In this document: positions 7,224 to 17,003 of the stretch, in pieces
How positions within the stretch are numbered: the first letter of the stretch is position 1
Layout: each line of letters starts with the position of its first letter
NCBI GenBank assembly: GCA_944326245.1
Contig: CALVDF010000005.1
Coordinates: 62,001 to 126,000 of the forward strand
Reading direction: 5' to 3'
Length of the DNA stretch: 64,000 nucleotides
Origin: an uncultured Bacteroidales bacterium
Lineage (GTDB): Bacteria; Bacteroidota; Bacteroidia; Bacteroidales; UBA932
Notes under the pieces: generated by a model
Databases searched by the model: none
Seen by the model: the letters and a program-made list of their open reading frames with translations, nothing else
What the model was told of the DNA's origin: nothing
Translations under genes and position numbers: made by a program

Positions 7224-8135
7224 ATGAAAGGAATCGTGCTTGCCGGAGGCTCCGGCACCAGACTGTATCCCATCACCAAGGGAGTAAGCAAACAGTTGCT
7301 TCCGATATATGACAAACCTATGGTTTATTACCCGATATCGGTGCTTATGCTGGCAGGAATCCGGGAAATACTGATAATCTCCACGCCTCAGGACCTGCCC
7401 GGCTTCCGCAGGCTGCTGGGAGACGGCTCTGACTTCGGGGTACATTTCGAGTATGCCGAGCAGCCTTCACCTGACGGACTGGCCCAGGCATTCATCATCG
7501 GGAAGAGATTCATCGGTGACGATACAGTGTGCCTGGTGCTGGGAGACAACATCTTCCATGGCAGCGGGTTCTCACGGCTGCTCAAGGAGGCAGTCAGAAG
7601 TGCAGAAGAAGACAGGAAAGCGACTGTATTCGGCTACTGGGTATCGGACCCTGAAAGGTACGGTGTGGCTGAATTCGACAAGGACGGCAACTGCCTGTCC
7701 ATCGAGGAAAAGCCCAAGGTACCGAAGTCCAACTATGCCGTTGTGGGTCTGTATTTCTATCCCAACAAGGTTGTGGATGTGGCCAAACACATAAAACCCT
7801 CCGCCCGCGGAGAACTGGAGATAACTACCGTGAACCAGGAATTCCTTAGGGACGGGGAACTGAAGGTACAGGTATTCGGACGGGGCTACGCCTGGCTGGA
7901 TACCGGCACACACGACTCCCTTGCTGAAGCTTCCACTTTTGTGGAGGTTATAGAGAAGAGGCAGGGTCTTAAGATAGCATGTCTGGAAGGCATCGCCCTG
8001 CGCAGAGGATGGATCACTCCGGAGAAGATGCGTGAACTGGCCCAGCCGATGATCAAGAACCAGTACGGACAATATCTGCTTAAGGTTATAGACGAACTTA
8101 AAGAAAGTCATTACTATGGAAGTAATCAGGACTGA
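7224..8135 (+). CDS. rmlA: Glucose-1-phosphate thymidylyltransferase
   Basis: RmlA (RfbA) joins glucose-1-phosphate and dTTP to dTDP-glucose, the first step to dTDP-L-rhamnose. The 303-residue length is normal. The nucleotide-binding N terminus [18 protein letters not shown], the [12 protein letters not shown] block, the LGDNIFHG motif and the EEKP motif are all present, as is the C-terminal [10 protein letters not shown] stretch. It is the first of four overlapping rml genes (order A, C, D, B); its end overlaps rmlC by 20 bases. The pathway also supplies dTDP-4-keto-6-deoxyglucose to the VioA-type aminotransferase downstream. Confidence 0.98.
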   Translation: MKGIVLAGGSGTRLYPITKGVSKQLLPIYDKPMVYYPISVLMLAGIREILIISTPQDLPGFRRLLGDGSDFGVHFEYAEQPSPDGLAQAFIIGKRFIGDDTVCLVLGDNIFHGSGFSRLLKEAVRSAEEDRKATVFGYWVSDPERYGVAEFDKDGNCLSIEEKPKVPKSNYAVVGLYFYPNKVVDVAKHIKPSARGELEITTVNQEFLRDGELKVQVFGRGYAWLDTGTHDSLAEASTFVEVIEKRQGLKIACLEGIALRRGWITPEKMRELAQPMIKNQYGQYLLKVIDELKESHYYGSNQD

Positions 8136-8676
8136 TATAGACGGTGTAGTAATCATAGAGCCTCGTATTTTCGGGGACGCCAGAGGATATTTTTTCGAAT
8201 CATACAACCAGAAGGAGTTCGACGAAAAGGTCGGACCTGTACGGTTTGTGCAGGACAACGAGTCCTTCTCGTCGTACGGAGTGCTGCGCGGACTCCATTT
8301 CCAGAAGCCTCCGTTCGCACAGTCGAAGCTGGTGAGGGTAATATCCGGCAGGGTCATAGACGTTGCAGTAGACATACGGGCCGGATCCCCCACATACGGG
8401 CAGCATGTAGCGATTGAGCTGTCGGGTGAGAATCACAGGCAGTTCTTTATTCCCAGAGGGTTTGCGCACGGCTTCGTCGTACTGAGCGAAACGGCCCTCT
8501 TCCAGTACAAATGCGACAACCTGTATGCCCCGCAGTCAGAAGGGGCAATCATCTGGAACGATCCCGATATCGGCATAGACTGGACCATACCGTCCTCCGA
8601 CATCCTGCTTTCGGAAAAGGACAGAAACCACGGATTCCTGAAGGACCTTAAAACCCCGTTCGTCTATGAGAAATAA
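8116..8676 (+). CDS. rmlC: dTDP-4-dehydrorhamnose 3,5-epimerase
   Basis: RmlC (RfbC) epimerises C3 and C5 of dTDP-4-keto-6-deoxyglucose. This 186-residue cupin shows the family blocks [19 protein letters not shown], the catalytic histidine region [22 protein letters not shown] and [15 protein letters not shown]. It lies inside the tightly packed rml operon, overlapping rmlA by 20 and rmlD by 11 bases, so these genes are probably translationally coupled. Confidence 0.98.
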   Translation: MEVIRTDIDGVVIIEPRIFGDARGYFFESYNQKEFDEKVGPVRFVQDNESFSSYGVLRGLHFQKPPFAQSKLVRVISGRVIDVAVDIRAGSPTYGQHVAIELSGENHRQFFIPRGFAHGFVVLSETALFQYKCDNLYAPQSEGAIIWNDPDIGIDWTIPSSDILLSEKDRNHGFLKDLKTPFVYEK

Positions 8677-9580
8677 TATACTGGTAACCGGAGCCAACGG
8701 CCAGCTGGGCAATGAGATGAGGCTGGTCAGCCGCAGAAGCAGCGATACATTCTTCTTCACCGATGTCGTGGAAGCAGAAGGAGTGGAGACGACCATTCTG
8801 GACATTACCAGGATAGAAGACGTCAGGCACTTCGTAAAGGCCAACAACATAGGATGCATAGTGAACTGTGCTGCCTACACCAACGTGGACAAGGCCGAGA
8901 GTGACGAGGCCTTCTGCGAACTTCTGAATGCGGACGCACCCAGGAACCTTGCAGAGGTAATGAAGGAGGCCGGAGGCCTTCTCGTACACATATCCACCGA
9001 TTACGTGTTCGGAGGCAACATGAACAATACCCCGTGCAGGGAGGATGAACCCGCAAACCCCACAGGGGCATACGGAAGGACAAAACTTCACGGGGAGCAG
9101 TACATCACTGCATCCGGATGTGATTACGTGATAATACGGACTGCATGGCTGTACAGTGAGTTCGGGAAGAACTTCGTCAAGACGATGCTCAACCTCACGG
9201 CCACCAAACCGGAACTGAAGGTGGTATTCGACCAGACAGGCACACCGACATACGCCCTGGACCTGGCGGAAGCCGTCATGACGGTCCTGAAAGATTACGG
9301 CTGTAACCACCGGGAAGGAGTCCCTTACGAAAAGTCAGGAATATACCACTTCTCGAATGAAGGGGTGTGCTCGTGGTACGACTTCACCAAACACATTGCG
9401 GAATATTCCGGGCACATGTCATGCGACATCCGCCCCTGCCACAGCAACGAGTTCCCCAGTCCTGTCAAGCGGCCTGCATATTCGGTGCTGGACAAGACCA
9501 GGATCCGTGAAACATTCGGCATACATATTCCTTACTGGACGGATTCATTGAAGGTATGTCTAGAAAACCTGAACAAATAA
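8666..9580 (+). CDS. rmlD: dTDP-4-dehydrorhamnose reductase
   Basis: RmlD (RfbD) reduces dTDP-4-keto-L-rhamnose to dTDP-L-rhamnose with NAD(P)H. The 304 residues carry the Rossmann motif TGANGQLG, the NCAAYTNVDKAE block, the STDYVFGG motif and the catalytic Tyr-Lys pair in AYGRTKLHGE. It overlaps rmlC and is followed by rmlB, completing the rhamnose pathway within the polysaccharide locus. Confidence 0.98.
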   Translation: MRNNILVTGANGQLGNEMRLVSRRSSDTFFFTDVVEAEGVETTILDITRIEDVRHFVKANNIGCIVNCAAYTNVDKAESDEAFCELLNADAPRNLAEVMKEAGGLLVHISTDYVFGGNMNNTPCREDEPANPTGAYGRTKLHGEQYITASGCDYVIIRTAWLYSEFGKNFVKTMLNLTATKPELKVVFDQTGTPTYALDLAEAVMTVLKDYGCNHREGVPYEKSGIYHFSNEGVCSWYDFTKHIAEYSGHMSCDIRPCHSNEFPSPVKRPAYSVLDKTRIRETFGIHIPYWTDSLKVCLENLNK

Positions 9581-9594
9581 AGACAGTTCAACCC

Positions 9595-10737
9595 ATGGAA
9601 TACAGACGCAATATACTGATAACCGGCGGCGCAGGGTTCATAGGGAGCCATGTTGTCCGTCTGTTCGTGAATAAATATCCCGAGTACCGTATCATCAATC
9701 TGGACAAACTGACGTATGCGGGGAACCTGGCGAACCTGAAGGATATCGAGGACAGACCCAACTACGAGTTCGTGCGTGCGGACATCTGTGACTTCGAGAC
9801 GGTGTGCGGGATTTTCCGGAAATACGGCATCGACGGAGTTATCCATCTGGCCGCAGAGAGCCATGTGGACCGTTCGATCAAGGACCCTTTCACATTTGCA
9901 AGGACCAATGTGATGGGGACCCTGTCCATGCTCCAGGCCGCTAAGCTGTACTGGGAGTCACTGCCGGAGAAATACGAGGGTACGCGCTTCTACCATATCT
10001 CCACCGACGAGGTATACGGAGCACTGGCACTGACCGACCCTGACGGGATCGAGCCTCCGTACACTACAGCGGCATCGTCGGCGGAGCACCATCTGGCGTA
10101 CGGAAGGGACTTCTTCTACGAGGACACGAAGTACAGTCCCCACAGTCCCTATTCCGCATCGAAGGCCAGCAGCGACCATTTCGTCCGTGCCTTCCACGAC
10201 ACGTACGGGATGCCTACGATAGTGACGAACTGCTCCAACAACTACGGTCCGTACCAGTTCCCCGAGAAGCTGATACCTCTTTTCATCAACAATATCCGTC
10301 ACCGCAAGCCTCTTCCGGTATACGGGAAGGGGGAGAACGTGCGCGACTGGCTTTACGTCGAGGACCATGCGAGGGCTATCGACCTGATCTTCCACAAAGG
10401 CAAGACAGCCGACACGTACAACATCGGCGGCTTCAACGAGTGGAAGAACATCGACCTTATCAAAGTCGTGATCAGGACTGTAGACAGGATTCTGGGCAGG
10501 CCTGAAGGAGCGGACATGGACCTGATAACCTTCGTTACTGACCGTGCGGGTCACGACATGCGCTATGCGATCGACGCGACGAAGCTTCACCGCGAGCTTG
10601 GCTGGAGCCCCAGTCTGCAGTTTGAGGAAGGCATAGACCGCACTGTACGCTGGTATCTCGACAACCAGGCTTGGATGGACAACATCACATCCGGCGAATA
10701 CGAGAAGTATTACGAGGGCATGTACGGCAACAGATAG
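9595..10737 (+). CDS. rmlB: dTDP-glucose 4,6-dehydratase
   Basis: RmlB (RfbB) converts dTDP-glucose to dTDP-4-keto-6-deoxyglucose using bound NAD. The SDR motifs are GGAGFIGSHVV, STDEVYGA and the catalytic YSASKASSDH; the family blocks NCSNNYGPYQFPEKLIPL and VRDWLYVEDH are clear. The ATG at 9595 gives a normal 380-residue protein starting MEYRRNILITGGAG; an earlier ATG at 9556 inside rmlD would add 13 unrelated residues. Its product feeds both RmlC/RmlD and, by inference, the VioA-type aminotransferase at 12203. Confidence 0.97.
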   Translation: MEYRRNILITGGAGFIGSHVVRLFVNKYPEYRIINLDKLTYAGNLANLKDIEDRPNYEFVRADICDFETVCGIFRKYGIDGVIHLAAESHVDRSIKDPFTFARTNVMGTLSMLQAAKLYWESLPEKYEGTRFYHISTDEVYGALALTDPDGIEPPYTTAASSAEHHLAYGRDFFYEDTKYSPHSPYSASKASSDHFVRAFHDTYGMPTIVTNCSNNYGPYQFPEKLIPLFINNIRHRKPLPVYGKGENVRDWLYVEDHARAIDLIFHKGKTADTYNIGGFNEWKNIDLIKVVIRTVDRILGRPEGADMDLITFVTDRAGHDMRYAIDATKLHRELGWSPSLQFEEGIDRTVRWYLDNQAWMDNITSGEYEKYYEGMYGNR

Positions 10738-10748
10738 CCGTTCTTGAT

Positions 10749-12194
10749 ATGAAAGAATCACTCAAAAACAGAACAATCAAAGGAACATTCTGGAGCGGAC
10801 TCGACAGTTTTGCCAGCCAAGGAATAATGTTCCTGGTAGGTCTCGTTCTTGCCCGTCTGCTTAACCCACATGAATATGGGCTTATAGGCTACATAACTAT
10901 TCTCACTGCAATATTCAACAGTATTGTAGACAGTGGATTTTCCAGTGCACTGATAAGAAAAAAGGACATCCGTGCAATAGACTACAACACAGCCTTTATT
11001 TTCAATATCATAATAAGCATACTTCTATGCGCGGCAATGTTTCTCCTAGCCAGACCGATAAGCCGGTTTTTCAATGAGCCGCAACTGGTACAGCTGGTAA
11101 AGGCCATGTCTGTCATAGTTGTCATCAATGGTTTAGCCATAATACAACGGACAAACCTTACAAAAAATGTAGATTTCAAGACGCAGACAAAAGCGTCTTT
11201 GATATCATCAATCAGCAGTGGAATTGTCGGTATAGGCATGGCTCTTTACGGGTTTGGAGTATGGAGCCTTGTAGGACAACAGATAACAAGGCAGCTCCTC
11301 AACACTGTCTGTCTTTGGATATTAAACAAGTGGCTACCAAGATTCGAGTTTTCCTGGCAGTCCTTCCGGGAACTTTTCAATTTCGGATGGAAACTGCTGG
11401 CTTCAGGACTGATTGATACAATATGGAAACAGGTCAGCAATATGGTTATCGGCAAGTATTATTCAACATCAAGTCTTGGACAATACACCAGAGGGCAGCA
11501 ATTTGCAGACATATTCTCTGCCAATATGACAAGCATTATTCAGAGAGTAAGTTATCCCGTGCTGAGTTCCATACAGGACGAACGTGACAGGATGAAGGAA
11601 GGTTACAGAAAGATTATCAAAGTGACCATGTTTATGTCTTTTGTACTTATGTTCGGTCTTGCCGCCATAGCTACACCACTTTTGACAGTGCTGATCGGAA
11701 GACAGTGGATGGAAGCCGCCCATTATCTACAGATACTGTGTTTCTCAATGTGCCTGTATCCCCTTCACGCTATCAACCTGAACATGCTGCAGGTGCAGGG
11801 GCGCTCAGACCTGCTTCTGAAACTAGAAATAATCAAAAAGATTATAGCCATAGGCCCTATACTCTTGGGAATATTCATGGGCATCGACTGGATGCTCTAC
11901 GGCTGGATCATTACAGGCATCATATCTTACCTGCTTAATGCAATGTATTCGGGCAACATGATAGGATATTCGATTCCTGCACAGGTAAGGGACATACTGC
12001 CGTCGTTTGCACTAGCTGCAATTATGGCGATTCCCGTTTATCTGTTGACATTCATCGAACTGCAGCCGATATTGACACTCCTGTTTCAGCTGTGCCTTGG
12101 GGCGGCAATAATTATCTCACTTTCTGAATTGTTCAAGTTGGAAGAATACATCGAAATAAAAGGAATCATTCTTGGTTTCATCAAACGGAAATAG
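10749..12194 (+). CDS. Polysaccharide flippase, Wzx/MOP family
   Basis: This 481-residue membrane protein (start at ATG 10749, just after rmlB) has about 12-14 hydrophobic segments. It also has the typical N terminus of the MOP-superfamily lipopolysaccharide flippase group (ASQGIMFLVGLVLARLLNPHEYGLIG, quoted in part). It should flip undecaprenyl-linked repeat units to the periplasm. It is paralogous to the flippase at 53125, with many shared blocks such as the VDSGF..AL.RKK region and RVSYPVLSSIQDE versus RVCYPVLSTVQDE. Codon composition is close to that of the core genes. Confidence 0.9.
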   Translation: MKESLKNRTIKGTFWSGLDSFASQGIMFLVGLVLARLLNPHEYGLIGYITILTAIFNSIVDSGFSSALIRKKDIRAIDYNTAFIFNIIISILLCAAMFLLARPISRFFNEPQLVQLVKAMSVIVVINGLAIIQRTNLTKNVDFKTQTKASLISSISSGIVGIGMALYGFGVWSLVGQQITRQLLNTVCLWILNKWLPRFEFSWQSFRELFNFGWKLLASGLIDTIWKQVSNMVIGKYYSTSSLGQYTRGQQFADIFSANMTSIIQRVSYPVLSSIQDERDRMKEGYRKIIKVTMFMSFVLMFGLAAIATPLLTVLIGRQWMEAAHYLQILCFSMCLYPLHAINLNMLQVQGRSDLLLKLEIIKKIIAIGPILLGIFMGIDWMLYGWIITGIISYLLNAMYSGNMIGYSIPAQVRDILPSFALAAIMAIPVYLLTFIELQPILTLLFQLCLGAAIIISLSELFKLEEYIEIKGIILGFIKRK

Positions 12195-12202
12195 ATAAAG
12201 AC

Positions 12203-13309
12203 ATGGAAAACAAGACAATTACAGTAACATCTCCGTTGCTGCCAGACCTGGATGAACTCAATGTATACCTTAAGGACATCTGGTCCAGCAAATGGATAAC
12301 AAACAACGGGAAATACCACAAGGAGCTTGAGGCTGCTCTCTGTAAATATCTCAAGGTTCCCTATATCAGCCTTTTTACAAACGGAACCTTGCCACTGATA
12401 ACAGCACTACAGGCTCTCAGGATATCCGGAGAAGTGATCACGACACCATACAGTTTTGTCGCCACTACACATTCCCTATGGTGGAACGGTATAAAGCCTG
12501 TATTCGTAGACATCGACCCGTCTACAGGCAATATGGATCCCGACAGAATTGAAGCGGCCATAACCCCGAAGACAACAGCGATAATGCCTGTCCATGTATA
12601 CGGCAAGCCATGCGACACCAAGCGGATACAGGAGATAGCCGACAAATACGGCCTTAAAGTGATTTACGATGCCGCACACGCATTCGGAGTGGAGGTGAAC
12701 GGTGAAAGCATCCTCAACGCAGGTGACATGGCAACCCTCAGTTTCCATGCTACGAAAGTCTACAACACTGTGGAAGGCGGTGCCCTGGTGATGCACGATG
12801 CCGCCACCAAACAGAGGATAGACTATCTGAAGAATTTCGGCTTCGCCGGGGAGACGGAAGTCGTGGCCCCAGGAATCAACAGCAAGATGGACGAGGTAAG
12901 AAGTGCCTACGGGCTCATCAACCTGCGTCAGGTAGATGCCGCAATTGAGGCCAGGCACCAAGTTGCAATCAGATACCGTGAAGCCCTACGTCCTGTGGAA
13001 GGGATCACATTCTTCGATGACATGCCGGGGGTAAAGCACAACTATTCCTACTTCCCCATATTCGTGGATGCCGAGAAATACGGCATGACCCGTGATGAAC
13101 TTTATTTCAAGATGAAGGAACAGGGAGTCCTGGGCAGAAGGTATTTCTATCCGCTTATCAGCACCTTCAGCACCTACCGTGGACTGGAATCCGCAAGGCC
13201 GGAGAACCTTCCCAATGCACACAAGATGGCAGATGAGGTAATCTGTCTGCCGATGCATCATGAACTTAGCGAAGAAGACATAAATAGGATATTGAGACTT
13301 ATAGTGTAA
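12203..13309 (+). CDS. vioA: VioA-type dTDP-4-amino-4,6-dideoxyglucose aminotransferase
   Basis: This 368-residue DegT/DnrJ/EryC1 aminotransferase has the PLP lysine at Lys185 in SFHATKVYNTVEGGAL and the cofactor-binding region VIYDAAHAFGVEV. The N-terminal blocks (SSKWITNNGKYHKELE, SLFTNGTLPLITALQALRI, GEVITTPYSFVATTHSL) closely resemble the VioA/FdtB group, of which VioA makes dTDP-viosamine (Qui4N). The substrate, dTDP-4-keto-6-deoxyglucose, is provided by RmlAB encoded upstream. The cassette that follows probably N-acylates the new amino group. An alternative is a 3-amino sugar enzyme of the FdtB type. Confidence 0.8.
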   Translation: MENKTITVTSPLLPDLDELNVYLKDIWSSKWITNNGKYHKELEAALCKYLKVPYISLFTNGTLPLITALQALRISGEVITTPYSFVATTHSLWWNGIKPVFVDIDPSTGNMDPDRIEAAITPKTTAIMPVHVYGKPCDTKRIQEIADKYGLKVIYDAAHAFGVEVNGESILNAGDMATLSFHATKVYNTVEGGALVMHDAATKQRIDYLKNFGFAGETEVVAPGINSKMDEVRSAYGLINLRQVDAAIEARHQVAIRYREALRPVEGITFFDDMPGVKHNYSYFPIFVDAEKYGMTRDELYFKMKEQGVLGRRYFYPLISTFSTYRGLESARPENLPNAHKMADEVICLPMHHELSEEDINRILRLIV

Positions 13310-13345
13310 GCTTGTCTACCACTCTTCTAATTATAGTATCATATT

Positions 13346-14881
13346 ATGAAAATCAATTTAATAGAATCTTTTTTTAACACTACCTACTTATTTGGCAACC
13401 GTACCGCTGTTATCGAAGGTAACAGAACCATCACATACAATGAACTCGATATCAAGGCAAGAAGTCTTTCTGAGACTATTGTTCATGAGGTTGGATGTAA
13501 AAATTGTCCGATTGCATTGTTCTTGCCCAAGAGCATTGAATCAGTTTATTGTGATATTGCAATAACTTACAGCGGAAATGCGTACATGAATTTGGATGTG
13601 AAAAATCCAAAGGAGAGACTGAACAACATACTTTCATTGATACAGCCTAAAGCCGTTATTACAGATACCGCACACGAATCCATAATCTCGGACATTCTCC
13701 CTCATGACACTAGATTGATCAATATTGACAACATACATAATGAGAGCATTCCTGATGCATCATTTTTCATGAATCATTTATCAGGGATGATTGACACTGA
13801 TCCCTACTGTATTATCAATACTTCAGGGTCAACGGGGACACCAAAAGGTGTTGTTCTCAATCATCGCAGTTTCATAGATTTTATGGAACAGACTTTCGAT
13901 GAATATGGTTTTTCATGTAATGACGTTATCGGTTCTCTTTCTCCGCTCGTTTTCGACATATACAGTTATGAACTGTGTATAATGATGGCGAAAGGAGCAA
14001 CTATGGTTGTTATACCAGACACATATTCGGCTTTCCCGGTGAAGATTCTGGATCTGATGAAAACACACAGGGTCTCATATATTTTCTGGGTACCTACCAT
14101 TATGGTTAATATTGCCAATATGAATTTGCTCAGCCACGTTGAACTTCCGGATCTGAGGCTGGTATGGTTTGCAGGAGAAGTATTTCCCACCAAACAGTTC
14201 AACATATGGAGGAAAAGTCTTCCCGGAACAAAGTTCGCAAATTTCTATGGTCCGATCGAGATAACCTTGGACTGCGTATATTACAACATAGAACGAGAAA
14301 TTCCCGATGACGAACCCATTCCCATCGGTAAAGCTTTCAGGAACACGGATATTCTGATCCTAGACGACAAAGACTGCAGAGTAACGGATTGCAACACCGA
14401 AGGCGAATTATGTGTACGCGGAACATCGTTAGCTATGGGGTATTACAACAATCCTGAGAAAACCGCAGCGGCATTTGTTCAGAACCCGCTCAACCATTCT
14501 TATCCGGAGATTATATACAGGACCGGAGATATGGTCTACATGAACGAACTGGGAGAGATCGTATTCAAAGGCCGTAAGGATACACTGATCAAGCATATGG
14601 GGTATAGGATAGAACTTGGGGAAATAGAACATGTTATCATCAATACGCTTAAACTGGTCCACAATGGATGCGTAGTGTACAATCATCAGAAAAAGGAAAT
14701 AATCCTCTATTATGAGTCAGACCATGAAATTTCTCCTGCCGAGTTCAGGAAAGCCATCGGTTCATCCCTGCCGAAATATATGATTCCTGTCATGTACATA
14801 CGTCTGGAAGAGTTGAAAATGAATACAAACGGCAAGATAGACCGCCTGTATTACAACAAACTTGCAAATGAAAACGATTGA
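13346..14881 (+). CDS. NRPS-type adenylation enzyme (DltA-like)
   Basis: A free-standing 511-residue adenylation domain. The motifs are A3 TSGSTGTPKG (159-168), A4 VFDIYSYEL with Asp204, A5 NFYGPIEIT (Ile where Thr is usual), A7 YRTGDMV, A8 GRKDTLIKHMGYRIELGEIE and A10 NTNGKIDR with Lys497. Asp204 is the residue that holds the alpha-amino group in amino-acid-activating domains and is absent from fatty-acid ligases, which points to an amino acid substrate. As with DltA/DltC, it would form an aminoacyl adenylate and load it on a carrier protein, most simply the one at 15696. The gene overlaps the next one by 14 bases. Confidence 0.85.
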   Translation: MKINLIESFFNTTYLFGNRTAVIEGNRTITYNELDIKARSLSETIVHEVGCKNCPIALFLPKSIESVYCDIAITYSGNAYMNLDVKNPKERLNNILSLIQPKAVITDTAHESIISDILPHDTRLINIDNIHNESIPDASFFMNHLSGMIDTDPYCIINTSGSTGTPKGVVLNHRSFIDFMEQTFDEYGFSCNDVIGSLSPLVFDIYSYELCIMMAKGATMVVIPDTYSAFPVKILDLMKTHRVSYIFWVPTIMVNIANMNLLSHVELPDLRLVWFAGEVFPTKQFNIWRKSLPGTKFANFYGPIEITLDCVYYNIEREIPDDEPIPIGKAFRNTDILILDDKDCRVTDCNTEGELCVRGTSLAMGYYNNPEKTAAAFVQNPLNHSYPEIIYRTGDMVYMNELGEIVFKGRKDTLIKHMGYRIELGEIEHVIINTLKLVHNGCVVYNHQKKEIILYYESDHEISPAEFRKAIGSSLPKYMIPVMYIRLEELKMNTNGKIDRLYYNKLANEND

Positions 14882-15680
14882 ATCATTCCAACAGTTGTTG
14901 GATCTCTCGGCCGGCATTAGGAATTTGAAAAAGGGATTCATTACAAATTTTTACCCTGACGCGGTAAAACATAGTATATGGATCAACAAGCAATCCCTGC
15001 AATATGAAGAGTTTGGCGACACGGTACTCTTGGCCAAGATCGACAACAGCTTCTGGAACATTTTCTATATTTCAACATCCATATCTTCATTGCGTCAATC
15101 AGCCGGCAAATTGAAAAACATTTACGGTGATAGGACACTTGTTATGGATATCGTTGGAAGACAGGACCAATGTATGCCTGTTGTAGATATTCTTCAGGAA
15201 GACGGTTTCTCAATAGCGACATCGCTCGTAAGAATGCAGCGTATTTCCAGGGAAGATGACTCTTTTTTTCCTGTTGAAGATGTAAGCTATGCCACAAGTG
15301 AAGATATTGCCGAGGTAAGTTCTTGCCTGCACACTTACTTCAACGAAACCCTTGAGCAGATTCCTTACGATGACGAATTGAAGCTGTTTGCAAATGAAAG
15401 ACGCATTTTGAAAATAAGGCGAGATGGCAGGATTGCAGGCTTCCTCATTTTCGAAAAAAATGCAACCACTCTATACTTGAGATACTGGTTTACAAGACCG
15501 GAGTACAGAGAACAGAAGGTCGGTGCGAGACTTCTCAAACAGTTCTTTTATGAAGGTAGAAACACCAAACGCCAGATACTTTGGGTTATTGAGAGTAATG
15601 AAAATGCCATCAAGAGATATATCCATTACGGGTTTGGTAATGAAAATATGCACGATTATGTGATGTCTACATCCAACTAG
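14868..15680 (+). CDS. GNAT-family acyltransferase in acyl cassette
   Basis: 270 residues from ATG 14868, which lies inside the 3' end of the ligase gene. The C-terminal half is a GNAT domain: YLRYWFTRPEYREQKVGARLLKQFFYEG contains the acyl-CoA-binding loop region, followed by WVIESNENAIKRYIHYGF, the usual strand/helix end of the fold. The N-terminal half, about 130 residues, is not recognisable and may be a second degenerate GNAT domain. Between an adenylation enzyme and a carrier protein, it is a candidate for transferring an acyl or aminoacyl group from a carrier protein or CoA to an amino sugar or to a carrier-bound amino acid. Confidence 0.75.
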   Translation: MKTIESFQQLLDLSAGIRNLKKGFITNFYPDAVKHSIWINKQSLQYEEFGDTVLLAKIDNSFWNIFYISTSISSLRQSAGKLKNIYGDRTLVMDIVGRQDQCMPVVDILQEDGFSIATSLVRMQRISREDDSFFPVEDVSYATSEDIAEVSSCLHTYFNETLEQIPYDDELKLFANERRILKIRRDGRIAGFLIFEKNATTLYLRYWFTRPEYREQKVGARLLKQFFYEGRNTKRQILWVIESNENAIKRYIHYGFGNENMHDYVMSTSN

Positions 15681-15695
15681 AAATAATACACTATC

Positions 15696-15929
15696 ATGGA
15701 ACAAAAAATCATCAAAATTCTTACAGACCTTCGTCCTGAATTTGATTTCACAAAAAACATCAACTTTATTGAAGAAGGCATGCTTGACAGTTTCGATATT
15801 GTCAATCTGGTATCAGAACTTGACAGTACTTTCGGGATCTCCATCGACGGCGTCGACATCCTGCCCGAAAATTTTTCTTCCGTAGATGCAATAAAGAAAC
15901 TTCTTGTTAAGAACGGAGCGAAGGAATAA
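15696..15929 (+). CDS. Acyl/peptidyl carrier protein 1
   Basis: A 77-residue four-helix carrier protein with the phosphopantetheine serine at Ser32 in GMLDSFDIV. The helix II pattern is followed by the ELDSTFGISIDG block. The LDSFD motif resembles DltC-type carrier proteins, which suits service to the DltA-like adenylation enzyme two genes upstream. The stop overlaps the ATG of the ketosynthase by one base (TAATG), so the two are translationally coupled and may interact directly. Confidence 0.93.
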   Translation: MEQKIIKILTDLRPEFDFTKNINFIEEGMLDSFDIVNLVSELDSTFGISIDGVDILPENFSSVDAIKKLLVKNGAKE

Positions 15930-16993
15930 TGGACTTTGTATTTAAAAACAAACGGATTACAGGGATTCTGACCATTTTGCCTCAAAAAGTTGTGACATTT
16001 GAGGAAGAAATGGGAAACTACAGTTTCTCGACTGCCAAGTCCATGAAACTGAAGCTGGCAATGGGGTATAAGGAGCATAGGATTGCCGGACCAGGCCAAT
16101 GTTCCTCAGACTTCTGTATCCACGGATTGCAATACTTGTTCGACAGCGGTCTGCTTGACAGGGACAGTATCGATGTTTTGCTGTTCGTGTCACAGTCCCC
16201 AGACTATTATATGCCTCCGACCAGCAATATCATTCAGGGACATTTCGGTTTGAAGCACGACATGTTGTGTCTGGACATCAATCAAGGATGTGCCGGCTTT
16301 GAAATCGGCCTCATTGAGGCCTTCATGCTGCTGGAACAGCCATCGATAAACAGAGTTATACTTTTGAACGCAGATGTACTGAGTCCAAAGGTATCCGACA
16401 GGGACCGCAACAGCAAGCCTTTGATAGGGGATGCAGCCTCTATAACCATTGTTGACAAGTCCGATGACGACTCAGTAATACACGCCAATGTAAAGATGGA
16501 CGGGACCGGTGCTTTCGCATTGAATATTCCTGCCGGCGGATTCCGTTTACCGTCATCACCTCAGACGGCTGTTATTGAGGAAGATTCTGCAGGTAACTTC
16601 CGCTCAAAAGACAATCTGGTAATGCAGGGGGACAATGTTTTCAATTTCGTACAACGTGAAGTACCTCCGATGATCGACCATCTGCTGACGCAGTCCGATA
16701 TCACTAAAGAAGATGTTGACTGGTACATGTTTCACCAGCCCAACAAATTCATGCTGCACAAACTGGCAGACAAGATCGGTGTACCTTATGACAAGATGCC
16801 GGCCAACATTGTTGAAAATTTCGGCAATGCCAGTGGTGTTACTGTGCCTACCAATATCAGCTACAATCTTGGAGAAAGCGTAGTAACTGGCAGCCGGAAA
16901 GTATGTATGGCAGGATTCGGTGTCGGACTGACATGGTCTTCAATACTTATGGATTTAGGATATATGAAGTTTAACAAAATGATTAATTTTTAA
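15929..16993 (+). CDS. FabH-like 3-oxoacyl-ACP synthase III, copy 1
   Basis: This 354-residue thiolase-fold ketosynthase has the complete FabH triad: Cys121 (INQGCAGFE), His269 (FHQPNKFM) and Asn300 (ENFGNASGV). FabH-type enzymes condense a primed acyl group with malonyl-ACP by decarboxylation. It is not the housekeeping FabH by context, because it sits in the polysaccharide locus next to a carrier protein and an adenylation enzyme. It is about 20 residues longer than E. coli FabH. This gene is the last with fairly balanced base composition; the sequence becomes strongly AT-rich right after it. Confidence 0.92.
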   Translation: MDFVFKNKRITGILTILPQKVVTFEEEMGNYSFSTAKSMKLKLAMGYKEHRIAGPGQCSSDFCIHGLQYLFDSGLLDRDSIDVLLFVSQSPDYYMPPTSNIIQGHFGLKHDMLCLDINQGCAGFEIGLIEAFMLLEQPSINRVILLNADVLSPKVSDRDRNSKPLIGDAASITIVDKSDDDSVIHANVKMDGTGAFALNIPAGGFRLPSSPQTAVIEEDSAGNFRSKDNLVMQGDNVFNFVQREVPPMIDHLLTQSDITKEDVDWYMFHQPNKFMLHKLADKIGVPYDKMPANIVENFGNASGVTVPTNISYNLGESVVTGSRKVCMAGFGVGLTWSSILMDLGYMKFNKMINF

Positions 16994-17003
16994 AGATATT
17001 ATT

